DNA of 58,509 bases from JANQKX01 sp039028695 (GCA_039028695.1 JBCCHN010000015.1:1-58509); one strand, 5' to 3'; shown: positions 1-9,100, counted from the stretch's first letter. Translations and numbers: made by a program. The notes: generated by a model from the letters alone, not told the origin.

Positions 1-531
1 GTCAACCACGCGCTCAAGGCCGACGGCCTGTTCCTGGCGGCTTTTTTGGGCGGATCCAGCCTTTACGAATTGCGCGAGAGCTGGATGCAAGCCGAGGTGG
101 CGCTTAAAGGGGGCGCCCATCCCCGGGTGTCGCCGTTTGTTGATTTGCGGGACGCGGGTGCGCTGTTGCAGCGCGCGGGTTTTGCCTTGCCGGTCGCCGA
201 TCTGGATAGCATCACCGTCGAATACAGTGATCCTCTGGCGCTCATGCGGGACCTGCGGGGCATGGGTGAGAGTCACGCCGGTCATGCCCGCGCCAAGAGC
301 TTTACCAGTCGCCAAACCCTTTTGGAAGCGGCCCGCCGTTATCAGCAAGACTACGCGCTGCCCAGCGGGCGGGTGCCGGCCACCTTCGAGGTAATCTTTC
401 TGACCGCTTGGGCGCCCTCTGCGGAGCAACCCAGGCCCCTGCGCCCCGGCAGCGCCCGTGGGCGGCTCGCGGATGCCCTAGAAACCAACGAGGTGGCATT
501 GCCTGAAAAGACGGGAAAGCCGAATGGATAA
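1..531 (+). CDS. NDUFAF5/BioC-like SAM-fold protein, C-terminal part
   Basis: The reading frame is open from base 1, so the start and the SAM-binding motif I lie outside the window; 176 C-terminal residues remain. Short stretches such as LYELRESW, SPFVDLRDAG, DLRGMGES and VPATFEV match, from memory, the C-terminal half of the NDUFAF5 family rather than classical biotin-synthesis BioC. Human NDUFAF5 modifies an arginine on a complex I subunit (NDUFS7, bacterial NuoB), so a role in assembling NADH dehydrogenase is a reasonable inference. Annotation pipelines usually call these generic methyltransferases. It converges on mutT with a 22-base gap and no obvious terminator. Confidence 0.75.
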   Translation, partial: VNHALKADGLFLAAFLGGSSLYELRESWMQAEVALKGGAHPRVSPFVDLRDAGALLQRAGFALPVADLDSITVEYSDPLALMRDLRGMGESHAGHARAKSFTSRQTLLEAARRYQQDYALPSGRVPATFEVIFLTAWAPSAEQPRPLRPGSARGRLADALETNEVALPEKTGKPNG

Positions 532-553
532 AGCCAAATTGATGAAAAAGGCG

Positions 554-1030
554 CTAAAGCAGATCCCTTAACATGGCAATGAGGGGGGCATCCGCAGGCG
601 GCATGGGGTAATCCGCCAAGCGGGGCGGACGCACCCAGGCTAATTCCTGACCTTCCTGCGGGGTTGGTTGGCCCTCCCAAACACGACAGACAAAAAGCGG
701 CATCAGGAGATGAAATTTTTCATAGCGATGGGAGGCAAAAGCAATGGGAGCCAAGCAGCTTTGCCGCGTGTCGATGCCGAGCTCCTCTACTAGCTCCCGC
801 ACCAAGGCCTGCTCGGGGGTTTCTCCCGCTTGAAGTTTGCCGCCGGGAAACTCCCACAAGCCGGCCATGGCCTTGCCCTCGGGTCGCCGAGCGATCAGCA
901 CCCGCCCATCCGCATCGACCAAAGCGACAGCGGCCACAAGGAGGATCGGCAGTGCATCCTCCTGGCGTTTTTCGGCCGACCAGCAGCCGTCGCTCATGGA
1001 CTCACTCGATTCGTGATTAGCAGTGTTCAT
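554..1030 (-). CDS. mutT: MutT-type Nudix hydrolase
   Basis: A 158-residue Nudix protein. The complete Nudix box runs from Gly64 to Ile86, with Gly64, Glu70, the REL-VEEL core (Arg78, Glu79, Glu82, Glu83) and Gly85. It follows the strand pattern GLWEFPGGK typical of MutT, which hydrolyses 8-oxo-dGTP to the monophosphate and cleans the nucleotide pool. The ATG at 1030 is preceded by AAGG at good spacing and sits 8 bases after the argJ stop, so it is probably the last gene of the parvulin-argJ-mutT transcript. An ATG 11 codons in is a possible alternative start. Substrate specificity cannot be read from sequence alone. Confidence 0.85.
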   Translation of the reverse strand: MNTANHESSESMSDGCWSAEKRQEDALPILLVAAVALVDADGRVLIARRPEGKAMAGLWEFPGGKLQAGETPEQALVRELVEELGIDTRQSCLAPIAFASHRYEKFHLLMPLFVCRVWEGQPTPQEGQELAWVRPPRLADYPMPPADAPLIAMLRDLL

Positions 1031-1038
1031 GTCAGGCC

Positions 1039-2289
1039 TTAACTACGGTAATCGGCGTTAATCTCGATATAGCCGTGGGTCAGGTCGCAGGTCCAAACCC
1101 TGGCCTTGCCGGATCCAACGCCCACGTCGATGGCCATGACAATCTCATCGCCCTTCATGTGCTGCGCAACAGGCGCTTCATCATATCCCGGTGCTACTGC
1201 ACCGTGCCGTGCGACTTCAATACCGCCGATCCAGATGGAGAGCTTATCTCGGTCCGCCTTTTCGCCCGATTTGCCAACTGCCATAACCACCCGGCCCCAG
1301 TTGGCGTCCTCGCCGGCGATGGCGGTTTTGACCAAGGGCGAGTTGGCAACGCTCAGTCCGATTTTGCGGGCGGCTTGCTTGGAAGCGGCGCCGCTCACCT
1401 CAATGGCAACAAACTTACCGGCGCCCTCTCCGTCGCGGACGACTTGATGGGCCAAGTCCTGCAAGAGATCATTTAGGGCCTGTCGGAAACCCTTGATGCG
1501 AGGGTCGTTTAGCCTCGTAGAGGCCGCCAGGCGCTTGTGTCCCGCCCTGCCTGTGGCCGCCAATAAGACTGTATCGCTGGTAGAGGTATCCCCGTCCACC
1601 GTGATGCAGTTGAAACTGCGGTCGATCCCGTCCGAGAGAAGGCGCTGTAGCAGGGGAGCGGGAAGCTTGGCGTCTGTGGTGATAAAGGACAGCATGGTGG
1701 CCATGTCGGGCGCGATCATCCCAGAGCCTTTGGCAATGCCGTTTATAGTAACCCTATGACCGTCGATCTCCGCCGTGCGCGAGGCTCCTTTTGGAAAAGT
1801 ATCGGTGGTCATGATGGCCTGAGCGGCGGCCTTCCATTTTCTTTCGGAAAGGCTTTTGGTGACGGCCGCCAGGGCCTTGGTCATGCGCTGGTCGGGCAGG
1901 ACTTCGCCGATAACGCCGGTGGAAGCAGTGAAAACCTGCCCTTTGGGACAGCCTAGTACTTTTGCCGTGGCTTCGACCACGCGTTTGACCGACTGGCGAC
2001 CGGCCCCGCCGGTGAAGGCATTAGCGTTGCCCGAATTTATGATGATGGCCCGAACCTTGCCGCCCTTGAGAGCCGTTCGACACCATTCCACCGGTGCCGC
2101 CGCGGTTTTGGATTGGGTCAGAACGCCGGCGACTGTGGTTCCCGGGTCAAAGGCAAAAAGACAAACGTCCGTCCGCTTTTTATATTTGATTCCGCAGGCT
2201 CGAGTAGCCAGCCGGACTCCGTCAAGGGCGGGCAGTTTGGGAAACGCGCCGGGCGCTAAGGGGGAGACTTTAGGAGCCACGGCAGGCAC
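1039..2289 (-). CDS. argJ: Glutamate N-acetyltransferase (ornithine acetyltransferase) ArgJ
   Basis: A 416-residue protein of normal ArgJ length. The self-cleavage and nucleophile site is the Ala-Thr pair in MIAPDMATML (Thr198); the family cuts here to make alpha and beta chains, with Thr as N-terminal nucleophile. NSGNANA (85-91), the STGVIGE oxyanion-hole segment (123-129) and a C-terminal INADYRS are also family hallmarks. ArgJ transfers acetyl from N-acetylornithine to glutamate in the cyclic arginine pathway; whether it also accepts acetyl-CoA is not visible. It lies between a parvulin gene (46 bases upstream) and mutT on the same strand, an arrangement common near secA in alphaproteobacteria. 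Confidence 0.95.
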   Translation of the reverse strand: MPAVAPKVSPLAPGAFPKLPALDGVRLATRACGIKYKKRTDVCLFAFDPGTTVAGVLTQSKTAAAPVEWCRTALKGGKVRAIIINSGNANAFTGGAGRQSVKRVVEATAKVLGCPKGQVFTASTGVIGEVLPDQRMTKALAAVTKSLSERKWKAAAQAIMTTDTFPKGASRTAEIDGHRVTINGIAKGSGMIAPDMATMLSFITTDAKLPAPLLQRLLSDGIDRSFNCITVDGDTSTSDTVLLAATGRAGHKRLAASTRLNDPRIKGFRQALNDLLQDLAHQVVRDGEGAGKFVAIEVSGAASKQAARKIGLSVANSPLVKTAIAGEDANWGRVVMAVGKSGEKADRDKLSIWIGGIEVARHGAVAPGYDEAPVAQHMKGDEIVMAIDVGVGSGKARVWTCDLTHGYIEINADYRS

Positions 2290-2335
2290 TTCCCTCTGTC
2301 ATTGGATGGCCTTGGTACTTTTTTGTCGGCCTCAG

Positions 2336-3241
2336 TTACTGGGCGGCTTCGCCCTCTGAACCTTCTGCCGCCCCAGCTTCGTTGGCTCCACCGTCGTCCG
2401 CGTCACCGCCGGTGGCCTCAGGCAGCTTCACATCGATAACCGCGTTTTCCCGCAGCTCGGTCAAGACGTCCTGAACCACGGTTGCGGTCACGCTCTCGCG
2501 CAATTGGGGCTCCATTTCCTCCAAAGTTGGCTGCACGGTGTCGCGCCGGTCCTCCAGCTTGATGACATGAAAGCCGAACTGGGTTTGCACTGGCTCCTTA
2601 CTGAATTCACCGGGTTCCAATGTCAGGGCCGCTTCGGAAAATTCCGGCACCATGCGATCCGGGGTGAAATAGCCTAGGTCACCGCCGTTAGGGCCTGATG
2701 GTCCGGTAGAGCGTTCTTTGGCCAGCTCGGCGAAATCGGCGCCTCCTTCCAAATCAGCGATGACTGCGTTGGCGTCGTCCTCACTTTCGAGCAGGATATG
2801 CCGGGCGTGCAGCTCCGGTTGAGGCGGATTATCGGCCAAAAATGCATCGTATTCGGCTTGGATGTCCTCGTCCGAAATGCGCTGATCAATAGTATCGCGC
2901 AGGTAAACGTCCTGAATGATCTCCTTTTTGGCTTGCTCGACCCGCTCCTTCACCGTCTCGTTTTCGGTATAACCTGCCGCCTCGGCAGCGTGACGCACCA
3001 ATTCCAAATCAATGACCCGCTCCAGTAACACAGGCATCAGATCCTCAATTTGGCTCTGGTACTGAGCTGGCAGCTGTTCGGCGGCCTTGAGAACATCAGA
3101 GCGATGAATCGGATCACCGTTGACGGTGGCCATCACGGGGTCTTCTTCGCCGGACCCCTCCGACTGTGCCCAGCCGACGGGATTGCCGACGATTAATCCC
3201 AAACTCAAGGCGAGCGCGGCTGAGAGTTTTTTGGTTGTCAT
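2336..3241 (-). CDS. Exported parvulin-type peptidyl-prolyl isomerase
   Basis: A 301-residue protein with a signal peptide (Lys-Lys, then a hydrophobic stretch to about residue 24, likely cleavage after GWA). Residues 36-135 form a SurA/PrsA-like helical N-terminal domain. Residues 143-232 are a parvulin rotamase domain with ARHIL, GGDLGYF and QFGFHVIKL. The tail from about 275 is acidic and Ala/Gly/Glu-rich, probably disordered. It should act as a periplasmic foldase. It heads the leftward run with argJ and mutT and diverges from secA across a 275-base gap, so an export chaperone and the export motor share an intergenic region. Confidence 0.88.
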   Translation of the reverse strand: MTTKKLSAALALSLGLIVGNPVGWAQSEGSGEEDPVMATVNGDPIHRSDVLKAAEQLPAQYQSQIEDLMPVLLERVIDLELVRHAAEAAGYTENETVKERVEQAKKEIIQDVYLRDTIDQRISDEDIQAEYDAFLADNPPQPELHARHILLESEDDANAVIADLEGGADFAELAKERSTGPSGPNGGDLGYFTPDRMVPEFSEAALTLEPGEFSKEPVQTQFGFHVIKLEDRRDTVQPTLEEMEPQLRESVTATVVQDVLTELRENAVIDVKLPEATGGDADDGGANEAGAAEGSEGEAAQ

Positions 3242-3439
3242 TGGGGGAATTCCTTTTCAAAAGAGGGCCGTGCCTGCATGGCTCGGCGCATCGTTGCCGG
3301 CATCATGCATGCGATGAACACAAGCGCAAGTCCGGGTTTGGATATTAACCATCCTGGTGGGTCTGCGGTTCCGCCTTTGGTCATGATCGCCCTTCTTTCG
3401 ACTTTTCAAATCGTTAGCGGCATGGTTGGGCGCCAAAGA

Positions 3440-3468
3440 TTGACAGAGTCCCTAGGGGAGCCTATGTC
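3440..3468 (+). promoter_or_regulatory. Putative sigma70-type promoter of secA
   Basis: A perfect -35 hexamer TTGACA (3440-3445) is followed after 17 bases by TATGTC (3463-3468), a weak -10. Transcription would start about 40 bases before the secA ATG. The rest of the 275-base gap holds no open frame I would call a gene. Confidence 0.45.
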
Positions 3469-3516
3469 TCACGGCGAGAAAATGTTCCCGTCATAGTCAG
3501 GTTTTGAGGATCTCAT

Positions 3517-6264
3517 ATGTTCGGCGCCATCGCCAAACGGCTGTTCGGATCTGCCAACGAACGATACATCAAAGGTCTCAGCGACCAAGTCAGCGCGATT
3601 AATGCATTGGAAGCAGATCTGGAAGGTCTCAGCGACGATGAGCTGCGGGCTCGAACAGATCAATTTCGCGAGCGCTACCAGGGCGGGGAAGGCCTGGACG
3701 ACCTGCTGGCAGAAGCCTTTGCGACGGTTCGAGAGGCGGCTAAAAGAACCCTTGGCCAGCGCCATTTCGATGTACAGCTCATGGGGGGCGTGGTTCTTCA
3801 CCGGGGCATGATCTCGGAGATGAAGACCGGCGAGGGCAAGACTCTCGTTGCCACTTTGGCCGTTTACTTAAACGCCCTCTCCGGGCGGGGTGTGCACGTG
3901 GTAACGGTCAACGACTATTTGGCACGACGCGACGCCGAATGGATGGGCCGTATCTATAGTTTTCTGGGGCTTACCGTCGGCTGTGTTGTGCCGGGTCTTT
4001 CGGACCAGGAACGCCGCGCCGCCTATGGCAGCGATGTGACCTACGGCACCAACAACGAATTCGGGTTTGATTATCTGCGCGACAACATGAAGTTCCAATT
4101 GGAAGACATGGTGCAGCGGGATCACAATTTTGCCATCGTGGACGAGGTGGATTCAATCCTGATCGACGAGGCACGGACACCACTCATTATCTCAGGCGCG
4201 GCGGAGGATTCTTCCGAGAGCTATATCAAGGTGGACAAACTGATCCCCCAACTCGTCGAAGACGATTACGAAAAGGACGAGAAGGCTCGCTCGGTGACCT
4301 ACACCGAAAGCGGCAGCGAACACATCGAAGAGCTGCTGCGTGAGGCGGGCCTGATGGAAAGCGGGTCTCTCTTTGATATCCAGAACGTAAATATGCTCCA
4401 TCACGCCAACCAGGCCCTGCGGGCCCACAAGCTTTTCCAAGCGGACAAAGATTATATCGTCAAGGACGACAAGGTGGTCATCATCGACGAATTTACCGGC
4501 CGTATGATGGAAGGCAGGCGCTATTCGGACGGGCTCCATCAGGCCTTGGAAGCCAAGGAAAAGGTAGAAATCCAGCAGGAAAACCAGACACTCGCCTCGA
4601 TTACCTTCCAGAATTACTTCAGACTTTATGACAAGCTGGCGGGCATGACCGGGACGGCCATGACCGAGGCGACGGAATTCATGGACACTTATGGATTGGA
4701 TGTTATCGAAGTACCGACCAACGTGACCGTGGTGCGGCGGGATTTCAACGACGAGGTTTACAGAACCGCCGAGGAAAAAGGTCAGGCCATTGTGGAGCAA
4801 ATCCAGGATTGTCGCGAGCGGGGCCAGCCTATTTTGGTGGGTACGGTCTCCATCGAAAAATCCGAACATCTGTCCGCGCATCTGAAAAAACACAAAATTC
4901 CCCATCAGGTTCTCAATGCGCGCTTTCACGAGCAGGAAGCCTTTATTATTGCGCAAGCAGGGGTGCCAGGCGCTGTGACCATTGCCACCAATATGGCCGG
5001 CCGAGGAACGGATATTCAGTTGGGCGGCAATGTGGAAATGCGCATTACCCAGGAGGCCGCTGACATACAGGACGAGGCCAAGCGTCAGGCGAAGATAGAC
5101 CAAATCACGGCTGAGATCGCCGCCGCAAAGGACGTGGCGCTCAAGGCCGGTGGACTTTTTGTCGCGGCCAGCGAGCGGCACGAAAGCCGGCGCATTGATA
5201 ATCAGCTTCGCGGCCGTTCCGGCCGTCAGGGCGACCCGGGTGCCTCCAAGTTCTTCTTGAGCTTGGAAGATGACTTGATGCGCATCTTCGGCTCGGATCG
5301 CATGGATGGAGTGCTGCGCAAACTGGGTCTGGAAGAAGGGGAAGCCATTGAGCATCCCTGGGTCAACAAAGCCCTTGAAAAGGCGCAGAAACGCGTCGAA
5401 GAACGCCATTTCGAAGGCCGTAAATACGTTCTCAAATACGACGATGTCATGAACGATCAGCGTAAGGTGATCTTCGAGCAGCGCCGGGATTTGATGCGGG
5501 CCAAGGACGTAAAGGACGACGTGGATGGCATGCGCCAGGAAGTGATCGACAGCATGATCGATCGCTTCATTCCCAAGAATGCCTATGCGGAACAATGGGA
5601 GATCCACGCTCTACACGAGGAAAATCTCCGCATCTTCGGGCTTGACCTGCCCATCACCGAATGGGCCAAGGAAGAAGGCATCGCCGAGCAGGAAATTCGC
5701 GAGCGAATCGAATCCGAAGTGAATAAGAAAATGGCCACGAAGGTGGCGAATTTCGGCCCGGCCGCCATGCGGGCCCTGGAAAAGCAGGTGTTGCTGATCA
5801 TTTTGGATAAGCAGTGGAAAGACCACCTGCTTTCTCTGGATCACCTGCGCCAGAGCATCAGCTTGCGGGCCTTCGGTCAACGCGATCCTTTGATCGAATA
5901 TAAACGAGAAGCCTTTGAGCTTTTCGAGGAGATGCTGGCACAGGTGCGCGACGAGGTGACCATGCTGCTGAGCCGCTTCGAGGTCTCCGTGGCCGAGGCG
6001 CCGCCGCCGACGGTTGTCCGGCGTCCTCCGCAGACCCAAGAAGGCCGGCAGGATCCGGCCTTGGTCGGCGCAGGGGCGGGCGATCGCGAGACGGGTGCCC
6101 AAAAGACCGCTCAAAAGTCTGCTACCAGGCCGGTGACCAGCAGGGCCGCCGCAGCGACTATTGATCCTAGAGACCCGGAGACCTGGGGCAAGGTGCAGCG
6201 CAATGCCGTTTGTCCGTGCGGCTCCGGCAAGAAATACAAACACTGCCACGGCAAATTGGGATAG
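3517..6264 (+). CDS. secA: Preprotein translocase ATPase SecA
   Basis: A full-length 915-residue SecA, the motor that drives unfolded preproteins through SecYEG. Walker A is KTGEGKT (103-109); the DEAD-type box reads VDEVDSILIDEAR at about 207-219; the second motor domain keeps NMAGRGTDI and RGRSGRQGD. The C-terminus carries the zinc and SecB-binding motif with Cys899, Cys901, Cys910 and His911, after a low-complexity linker. The ATG at 3517 has a GAGG ribosome-binding site. The gene stands alone, divergent from the parvulin gene and convergent with a thiamine-diphosphate enzyme. Confidence 0.98.
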   Translation: MFGAIAKRLFGSANERYIKGLSDQVSAINALEADLEGLSDDELRARTDQFRERYQGGEGLDDLLAEAFATVREAAKRTLGQRHFDVQLMGGVVLHRGMISEMKTGEGKTLVATLAVYLNALSGRGVHVVTVNDYLARRDAEWMGRIYSFLGLTVGCVVPGLSDQERRAAYGSDVTYGTNNEFGFDYLRDNMKFQLEDMVQRDHNFAIVDEVDSILIDEARTPLIISGAAEDSSESYIKVDKLIPQLVEDDYEKDEKARSVTYTESGSEHIEELLREAGLMESGSLFDIQNVNMLHHANQALRAHKLFQADKDYIVKDDKVVIIDEFTGRMMEGRRYSDGLHQALEAKEKVEIQQENQTLASITFQNYFRLYDKLAGMTGTAMTEATEFMDTYGLDVIEVPTNVTVVRRDFNDEVYRTAEEKGQAIVEQIQDCRERGQPILVGTVSIEKSEHLSAHLKKHKIPHQVLNARFHEQEAFIIAQAGVPGAVTIATNMAGRGTDIQLGGNVEMRITQEAADIQDEAKRQAKIDQITAEIAAAKDVALKAGGLFVAASERHESRRIDNQLRGRSGRQGDPGASKFFLSLEDDLMRIFGSDRMDGVLRKLGLEEGEAIEHPWVNKALEKAQKRVEERHFEGRKYVLKYDDVMNDQRKVIFEQRRDLMRAKDVKDDVDGMRQEVIDSMIDRFIPKNAYAEQWEIHALHEENLRIFGLDLPITEWAKEEGIAEQEIRERIESEVNKKMATKVANFGPAAMRALEKQVLLIILDKQWKDHLLSLDHLRQSISLRAFGQRDPLIEYKREAFELFEEMLAQVRDEVTMLLSRFEVSVAEAPPPTVVRRPPQTQEGRQDPALVGAGAGDRETGAQKTAQKSATRPVTSRAAAATIDPRDPETWGKVQRNAVCPCGSGKKYKHCHGKLG

Positions 6265-6291
6265 GCGCTTTAGGTTTGGCTTAAAAGCGCC
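6264..6291. terminator. Hairpin spanning both stop codons at a convergent gene end
   Basis: GGCGCTTT (6264-6271) pairs with AAAGCGCC (6284-6291) around a 12-base loop. It covers the last base of the secA stop and the stop of the opposing gene. There is no T-run on either side, so intrinsic termination is doubtful; it may act as a bidirectional barrier or mRNA 3'-end stabiliser. Confidence 0.3.
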
Positions 6292-7891
6292 CGTCGTAGC
6301 TGGTTCGGGGGATTTGGGCCGCGATCACGGTAAAGCGGTCGCTGGAAAGAGCCTGATCCATGGCCGTCGCCAATTCCTGGCGGCTCGTTGCGGTTATACC
6401 GTGGCCACCCAAAGCTTGGGTCAGGCCGGCGAAATCGGTCTGGCCGAAATCCACGCCTAGGTTTTCCCGTCCGGAGTTGCGCTGCTTCAGCTCGATCAAG
6501 GCAAGCGACGCATCGACAAAAACGACCACGACGACCGGTATCGCCAGGTCTCGCAAGGTTGTCAGTTCGCCTAAAATCATCTCCAGGCCTGCATCACCTG
6601 AAAAGGCCACGACGGGCCGAGACGGGTCGGCCAACTTGGCGCCCATGGCAAGCGGCAGGGCGCAGCCCATTGTGCACAGGCCGCTGGATTGCAGGAGACT
6701 GCGCGGTGCCGGGCAGCGCCAGATTTGCGCTAGCAAAATCCGGTGCGCCCCGCTATCCACCGTGGCGATGGCGTTCCCCGGCAGGTGTTTTTGCACTTCA
6801 TCGATGATGGCTGCCGGCCCCCAATCCTCATCGGCGGCGAAGGTCTGGGCCAAAGCCTGACGCACCCGGTTAGGCTCTTGCTCCGGCCACGTGGCTTTTG
6901 GCGTGGCCTGGTCACTAACGGCGGCCAGACCTTCGGCGATATTGCCAAGAAAGGTCCAACTGGCGCGGTGCATGGCGTGGTCGGCGGGCGCGGCCACGAA
7001 GTCCAACACCGTCACGTCGTCCGGATTCCAAATGTGCTTCCAGCCGTGGCGCATTTCGATGGGGTCATAGCCCGCCAAAAGCACCAGGTCGGCTTGCTGG
7101 ATCAAGGGCAGCAGGTGTTTGTCGGCCGCCGGCGACAAGCCGGCCCCGCCCAGACACAAGCCGTGGTCTTCGGGCAGAATCCCCTTGGCCTTGTAGGTGG
7201 TGATGAGAGGAATGTTGAAGGCTTGGGCGAGCCGGGCAACGGCCTCCTCCCCCCCTTGGTGTAGGACCTCCAACCCGGCAATCAGGATCGGCCGTTCGGC
7301 GGCCCGGAAGGCTTGCCGTGCTTGATCCAGCGTTTCGTTCTCCACCGGCCGACCCAGAGCGTAGTGCCGGGGCGCTGCCGGTCGGCCTTCACCTTGATCC
7401 TTGGCGGCCAAGCTGATGGGTACGTCGATGTGGACCGGGCCCGGGCGCCCCTCCAGCGCGATTGATAGGGCCTTTTCGGCGATGGTCTCAATGGCCCCAT
7501 CAATCAAGGTAAAACTGGCCTTGGTGATCGGCTCCAGGAAGCGCACGTGATCAAAAACTTGATGGGTATAGCCTGCCTGGTCGATGGGATCGACACAGCC
7601 GGTCAGGAAGATGAGGGGAACCCGATCTTGGTAGGCGTTTGCGATAACGTTGGCGGCGTTCGCCACACCAGGTCCCAAGGTGGCAACCAGAATGCCGGGC
7701 GCCCCGGTGACGTGGTAGGTCCCCTCCGCCATAAAGCCGGCCGGGTTTTCGTGCTTGGCCAAATGAAAGTCGATACCCGCATGCGAGAGGGCATGCATGA
7801 CGGTCAGAACTTCGCCGCCGGGAATGCCGAATGCGTGGCGGCATCCCGCTTGATAGAGGGCACGGGCCAAAAGGTCGGCGGCTTTTGCCAT
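6281..7891 (-). CDS. Acetolactate synthase-like thiamine diphosphate enzyme
   Basis: A 536-residue enzyme with the three-domain layout of the acetolactate synthase large subunit. The cofactor-activating Glu is Glu48 in KHENPAG. FGIPGGE near residue 22 and a central GLEVLHQGG segment fit the family. The Mg/ThDP motif is altered: it starts GDAG (432-435) rather than GDG and ends in VDAS rather than the usual Asn pair, with Asp replacing the metal-binding Asn. The start codon abuts the stop of the acyl-CoA dehydrogenase-like gene (TAA then ATG with no gap), so the two are translationally coupled and probably serve one pathway. The substrate is unknown; acetolactate synthesis is only one option, and no small regulatory subunit gene is adjacent. 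Confidence 0.82.
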   Translation of the reverse strand: MAKAADLLARALYQAGCRHAFGIPGGEVLTVMHALSHAGIDFHLAKHENPAGFMAEGTYHVTGAPGILVATLGPGVANAANVIANAYQDRVPLIFLTGCVDPIDQAGYTHQVFDHVRFLEPITKASFTLIDGAIETIAEKALSIALEGRPGPVHIDVPISLAAKDQGEGRPAAPRHYALGRPVENETLDQARQAFRAAERPILIAGLEVLHQGGEEAVARLAQAFNIPLITTYKAKGILPEDHGLCLGGAGLSPAADKHLLPLIQQADLVLLAGYDPIEMRHGWKHIWNPDDVTVLDFVAAPADHAMHRASWTFLGNIAEGLAAVSDQATPKATWPEQEPNRVRQALAQTFAADEDWGPAAIIDEVQKHLPGNAIATVDSGAHRILLAQIWRCPAPRSLLQSSGLCTMGCALPLAMGAKLADPSRPVVAFSGDAGLEMILGELTTLRDLAIPVVVVVFVDASLALIELKQRNSGRENLGVDFGQTDFAGLTQALGGHGITATSRQELATAMDQALSSDRFTVIAAQIPRTSYDGRF

Positions 7892-9100
7892 TTAGTGGGC
7901 TCCCGATTTGGGTTGATTGAGATAACCGTCTCTTGTTTGGGGTAATTTGCGGTTTAAGATTTTCCCGGCGATGACGGTCCTTAAGATCTGCGCCGTGCCG
8001 CCGCCGATGGTGAACATGCGCGCGTCGCGGACCATGCGTTCCAACGGGCGGTTCCGGGAATAGCCGGCCGCCCCTAAAATTTGCAGGGCATCGTTGGTGA
8101 CCTTGATCGCCGCCTCTGAGGCCATGACCTTGGCCTGGGCCGCGGCGACGATGTCGGGAAAGCCCTCGCAGTCGGCCGCCTGATGGATCATGGCGCGGGC
8201 GCCGGCCGTTTGAATGGACATATCCGCCAGCATCCATTGCAGTCCCTGAAACTCGCAGATGGGCCGACCGAACTGCTCCCGCTCTTGACTATAAGCCAGC
8301 GCGGCCTCGTAGGCGCCGGTTGCGATCCCCAAGGCTACTGTGGCCGCACCGACCCGCTGGCCGTTATAAGCTGTCATCAAGGCGCCAAAGCCCCGGCGTA
8401 GACCTTGCGGCGGTTTCAGCAGCATCTCTTCAGGAACTTCGAGCCCATCAAAAAAGACCTCCGTTTCGGGGATGCCGCGCAGGCCCATGGTAGGTTCGCG
8501 TTGCCCGATGATGAGGCCAGCAGGTGTGCCCGCTTGCGGGTCCCGCACCACGATAAAGCCGCCGATACCCTGCTCCGCCCCGTCCTCGAACACCCGCGCG
8601 AAAATCAAGTGCAGGCGGGATACGCCGCCGCCGGTGATCCAATGTTTCTTGCCCGATAGGATGTAGCGATCACCGGACTTGTCTGCTCGCGTTGTCATCT
8701 CGGTTGCCGCGCTGCCGGCACCGGGTTCGGTGATGCAAATAGCCGGTTTATCCCCGTCCAAAACCAATTCGGCGGCAACGCGTTTTTGCGCCTCGGAGCC
8801 GTAGGCCATGATCGCGCCGACCGCACCCATGTTGGCCTCCACAGCGATGCGACCGGTTACGCCGCAGACCTTGGCCATCTCTTCGATCACGAGCGCCGTT
8901 TCCAAATAGCCCAAGCCGGCACCGCCGTAATCCTTGGGGACAGTCATGCCAAAAAAGCCGGCATCGCGAAGCTCGGCGCAATTTTCCCAAGGATAGGCTT
9001 CGCTGCGGTCGACCTCGGCCGCGCGCGGCGCAATTTTTTCCTGGGCCAAAGCGCGGGCGCGGGCGCGAAGGTCCTCTTGAGCAGGTGAAAGTGCGACCAT
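7892..9100 (-). CDS. Acyl-CoA dehydrogenase-like flavoprotein lacking the usual catalytic Glu
   Basis: A 402-residue protein with the acyl-CoA dehydrogenase fold: N-terminal helical domain, flavin beta-domain with ITEPGAGS (123-130) and WITGGG, and C-terminal helices with QEREQFG (272-278). At the end of the family, where medium-chain enzymes have Y-E-G-T with the catalytic Glu, this one reads IGGGTAQ (365-371), so Glu is Gly367. The alternative Glu position used by long-chain and isovaleryl enzymes also seems empty (Leu268). The ATG at 9100 is preferred over an upstream one at 9214 because GGGGAG lies 7 bases before it. It is coupled to the downstream ThDP enzyme. It could be a desulfinase, a reductase or a dehydrogenase with a displaced base. 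Confidence 0.85.
   Translation of the reverse strand: MVALSPAQEDLRARARALAQEKIAPRAAEVDRSEAYPWENCAELRDAGFFGMTVPKDYGGAGLGYLETALVIEEMAKVCGVTGRIAVEANMGAVGAIMAYGSEAQKRVAAELVLDGDKPAICITEPGAGSAATEMTTRADKSGDRYILSGKKHWITGGGVSRLHLIFARVFEDGAEQGIGGFIVVRDPQAGTPAGLIIGQREPTMGLRGIPETEVFFDGLEVPEEMLLKPPQGLRRGFGALMTAYNGQRVGAATVALGIATGAYEAALAYSQEREQFGRPICEFQGLQWMLADMSIQTAGARAMIHQAADCEGFPDIVAAAQAKVMASEAAIKVTNDALQILGAAGYSRNRPLERMVRDARMFTIGGGTAQILRTVIAGKILNRKLPQTRDGYLNQPKSGAH

Noticed and set aside
524..571. 15-residue basic frame (start ATG 524) overlapping the end of the first gene
   Set aside because: Too short to judge, no ribosome-binding site, overlaps the 3' end of mutT; chance is the simplest explanation.
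4192..5607. 471-codon open frame antisense to secA
   Set aside because: It is exactly the complement-frame shadow of a conserved SecA region; its composition (His/Phe/Val rich) is what secA codons give on the other strand. No ribosome site or family match.
6281..7891. Calling the ThDP enzyme ilvB (biosynthetic acetolactate synthase)
   Set aside because: No regulatory subunit gene follows, the Mg/ThDP motif is altered, and it is coupled to an acyl-CoA dehydrogenase-like gene.
7551..8237. 228-codon frame spanning the end of the acyl-CoA dehydrogenase-like gene and the start of the ThDP enzyme
   Set aside because: Arg/Gly/His-rich out-of-frame translation of two intact genes; no independent start signal.
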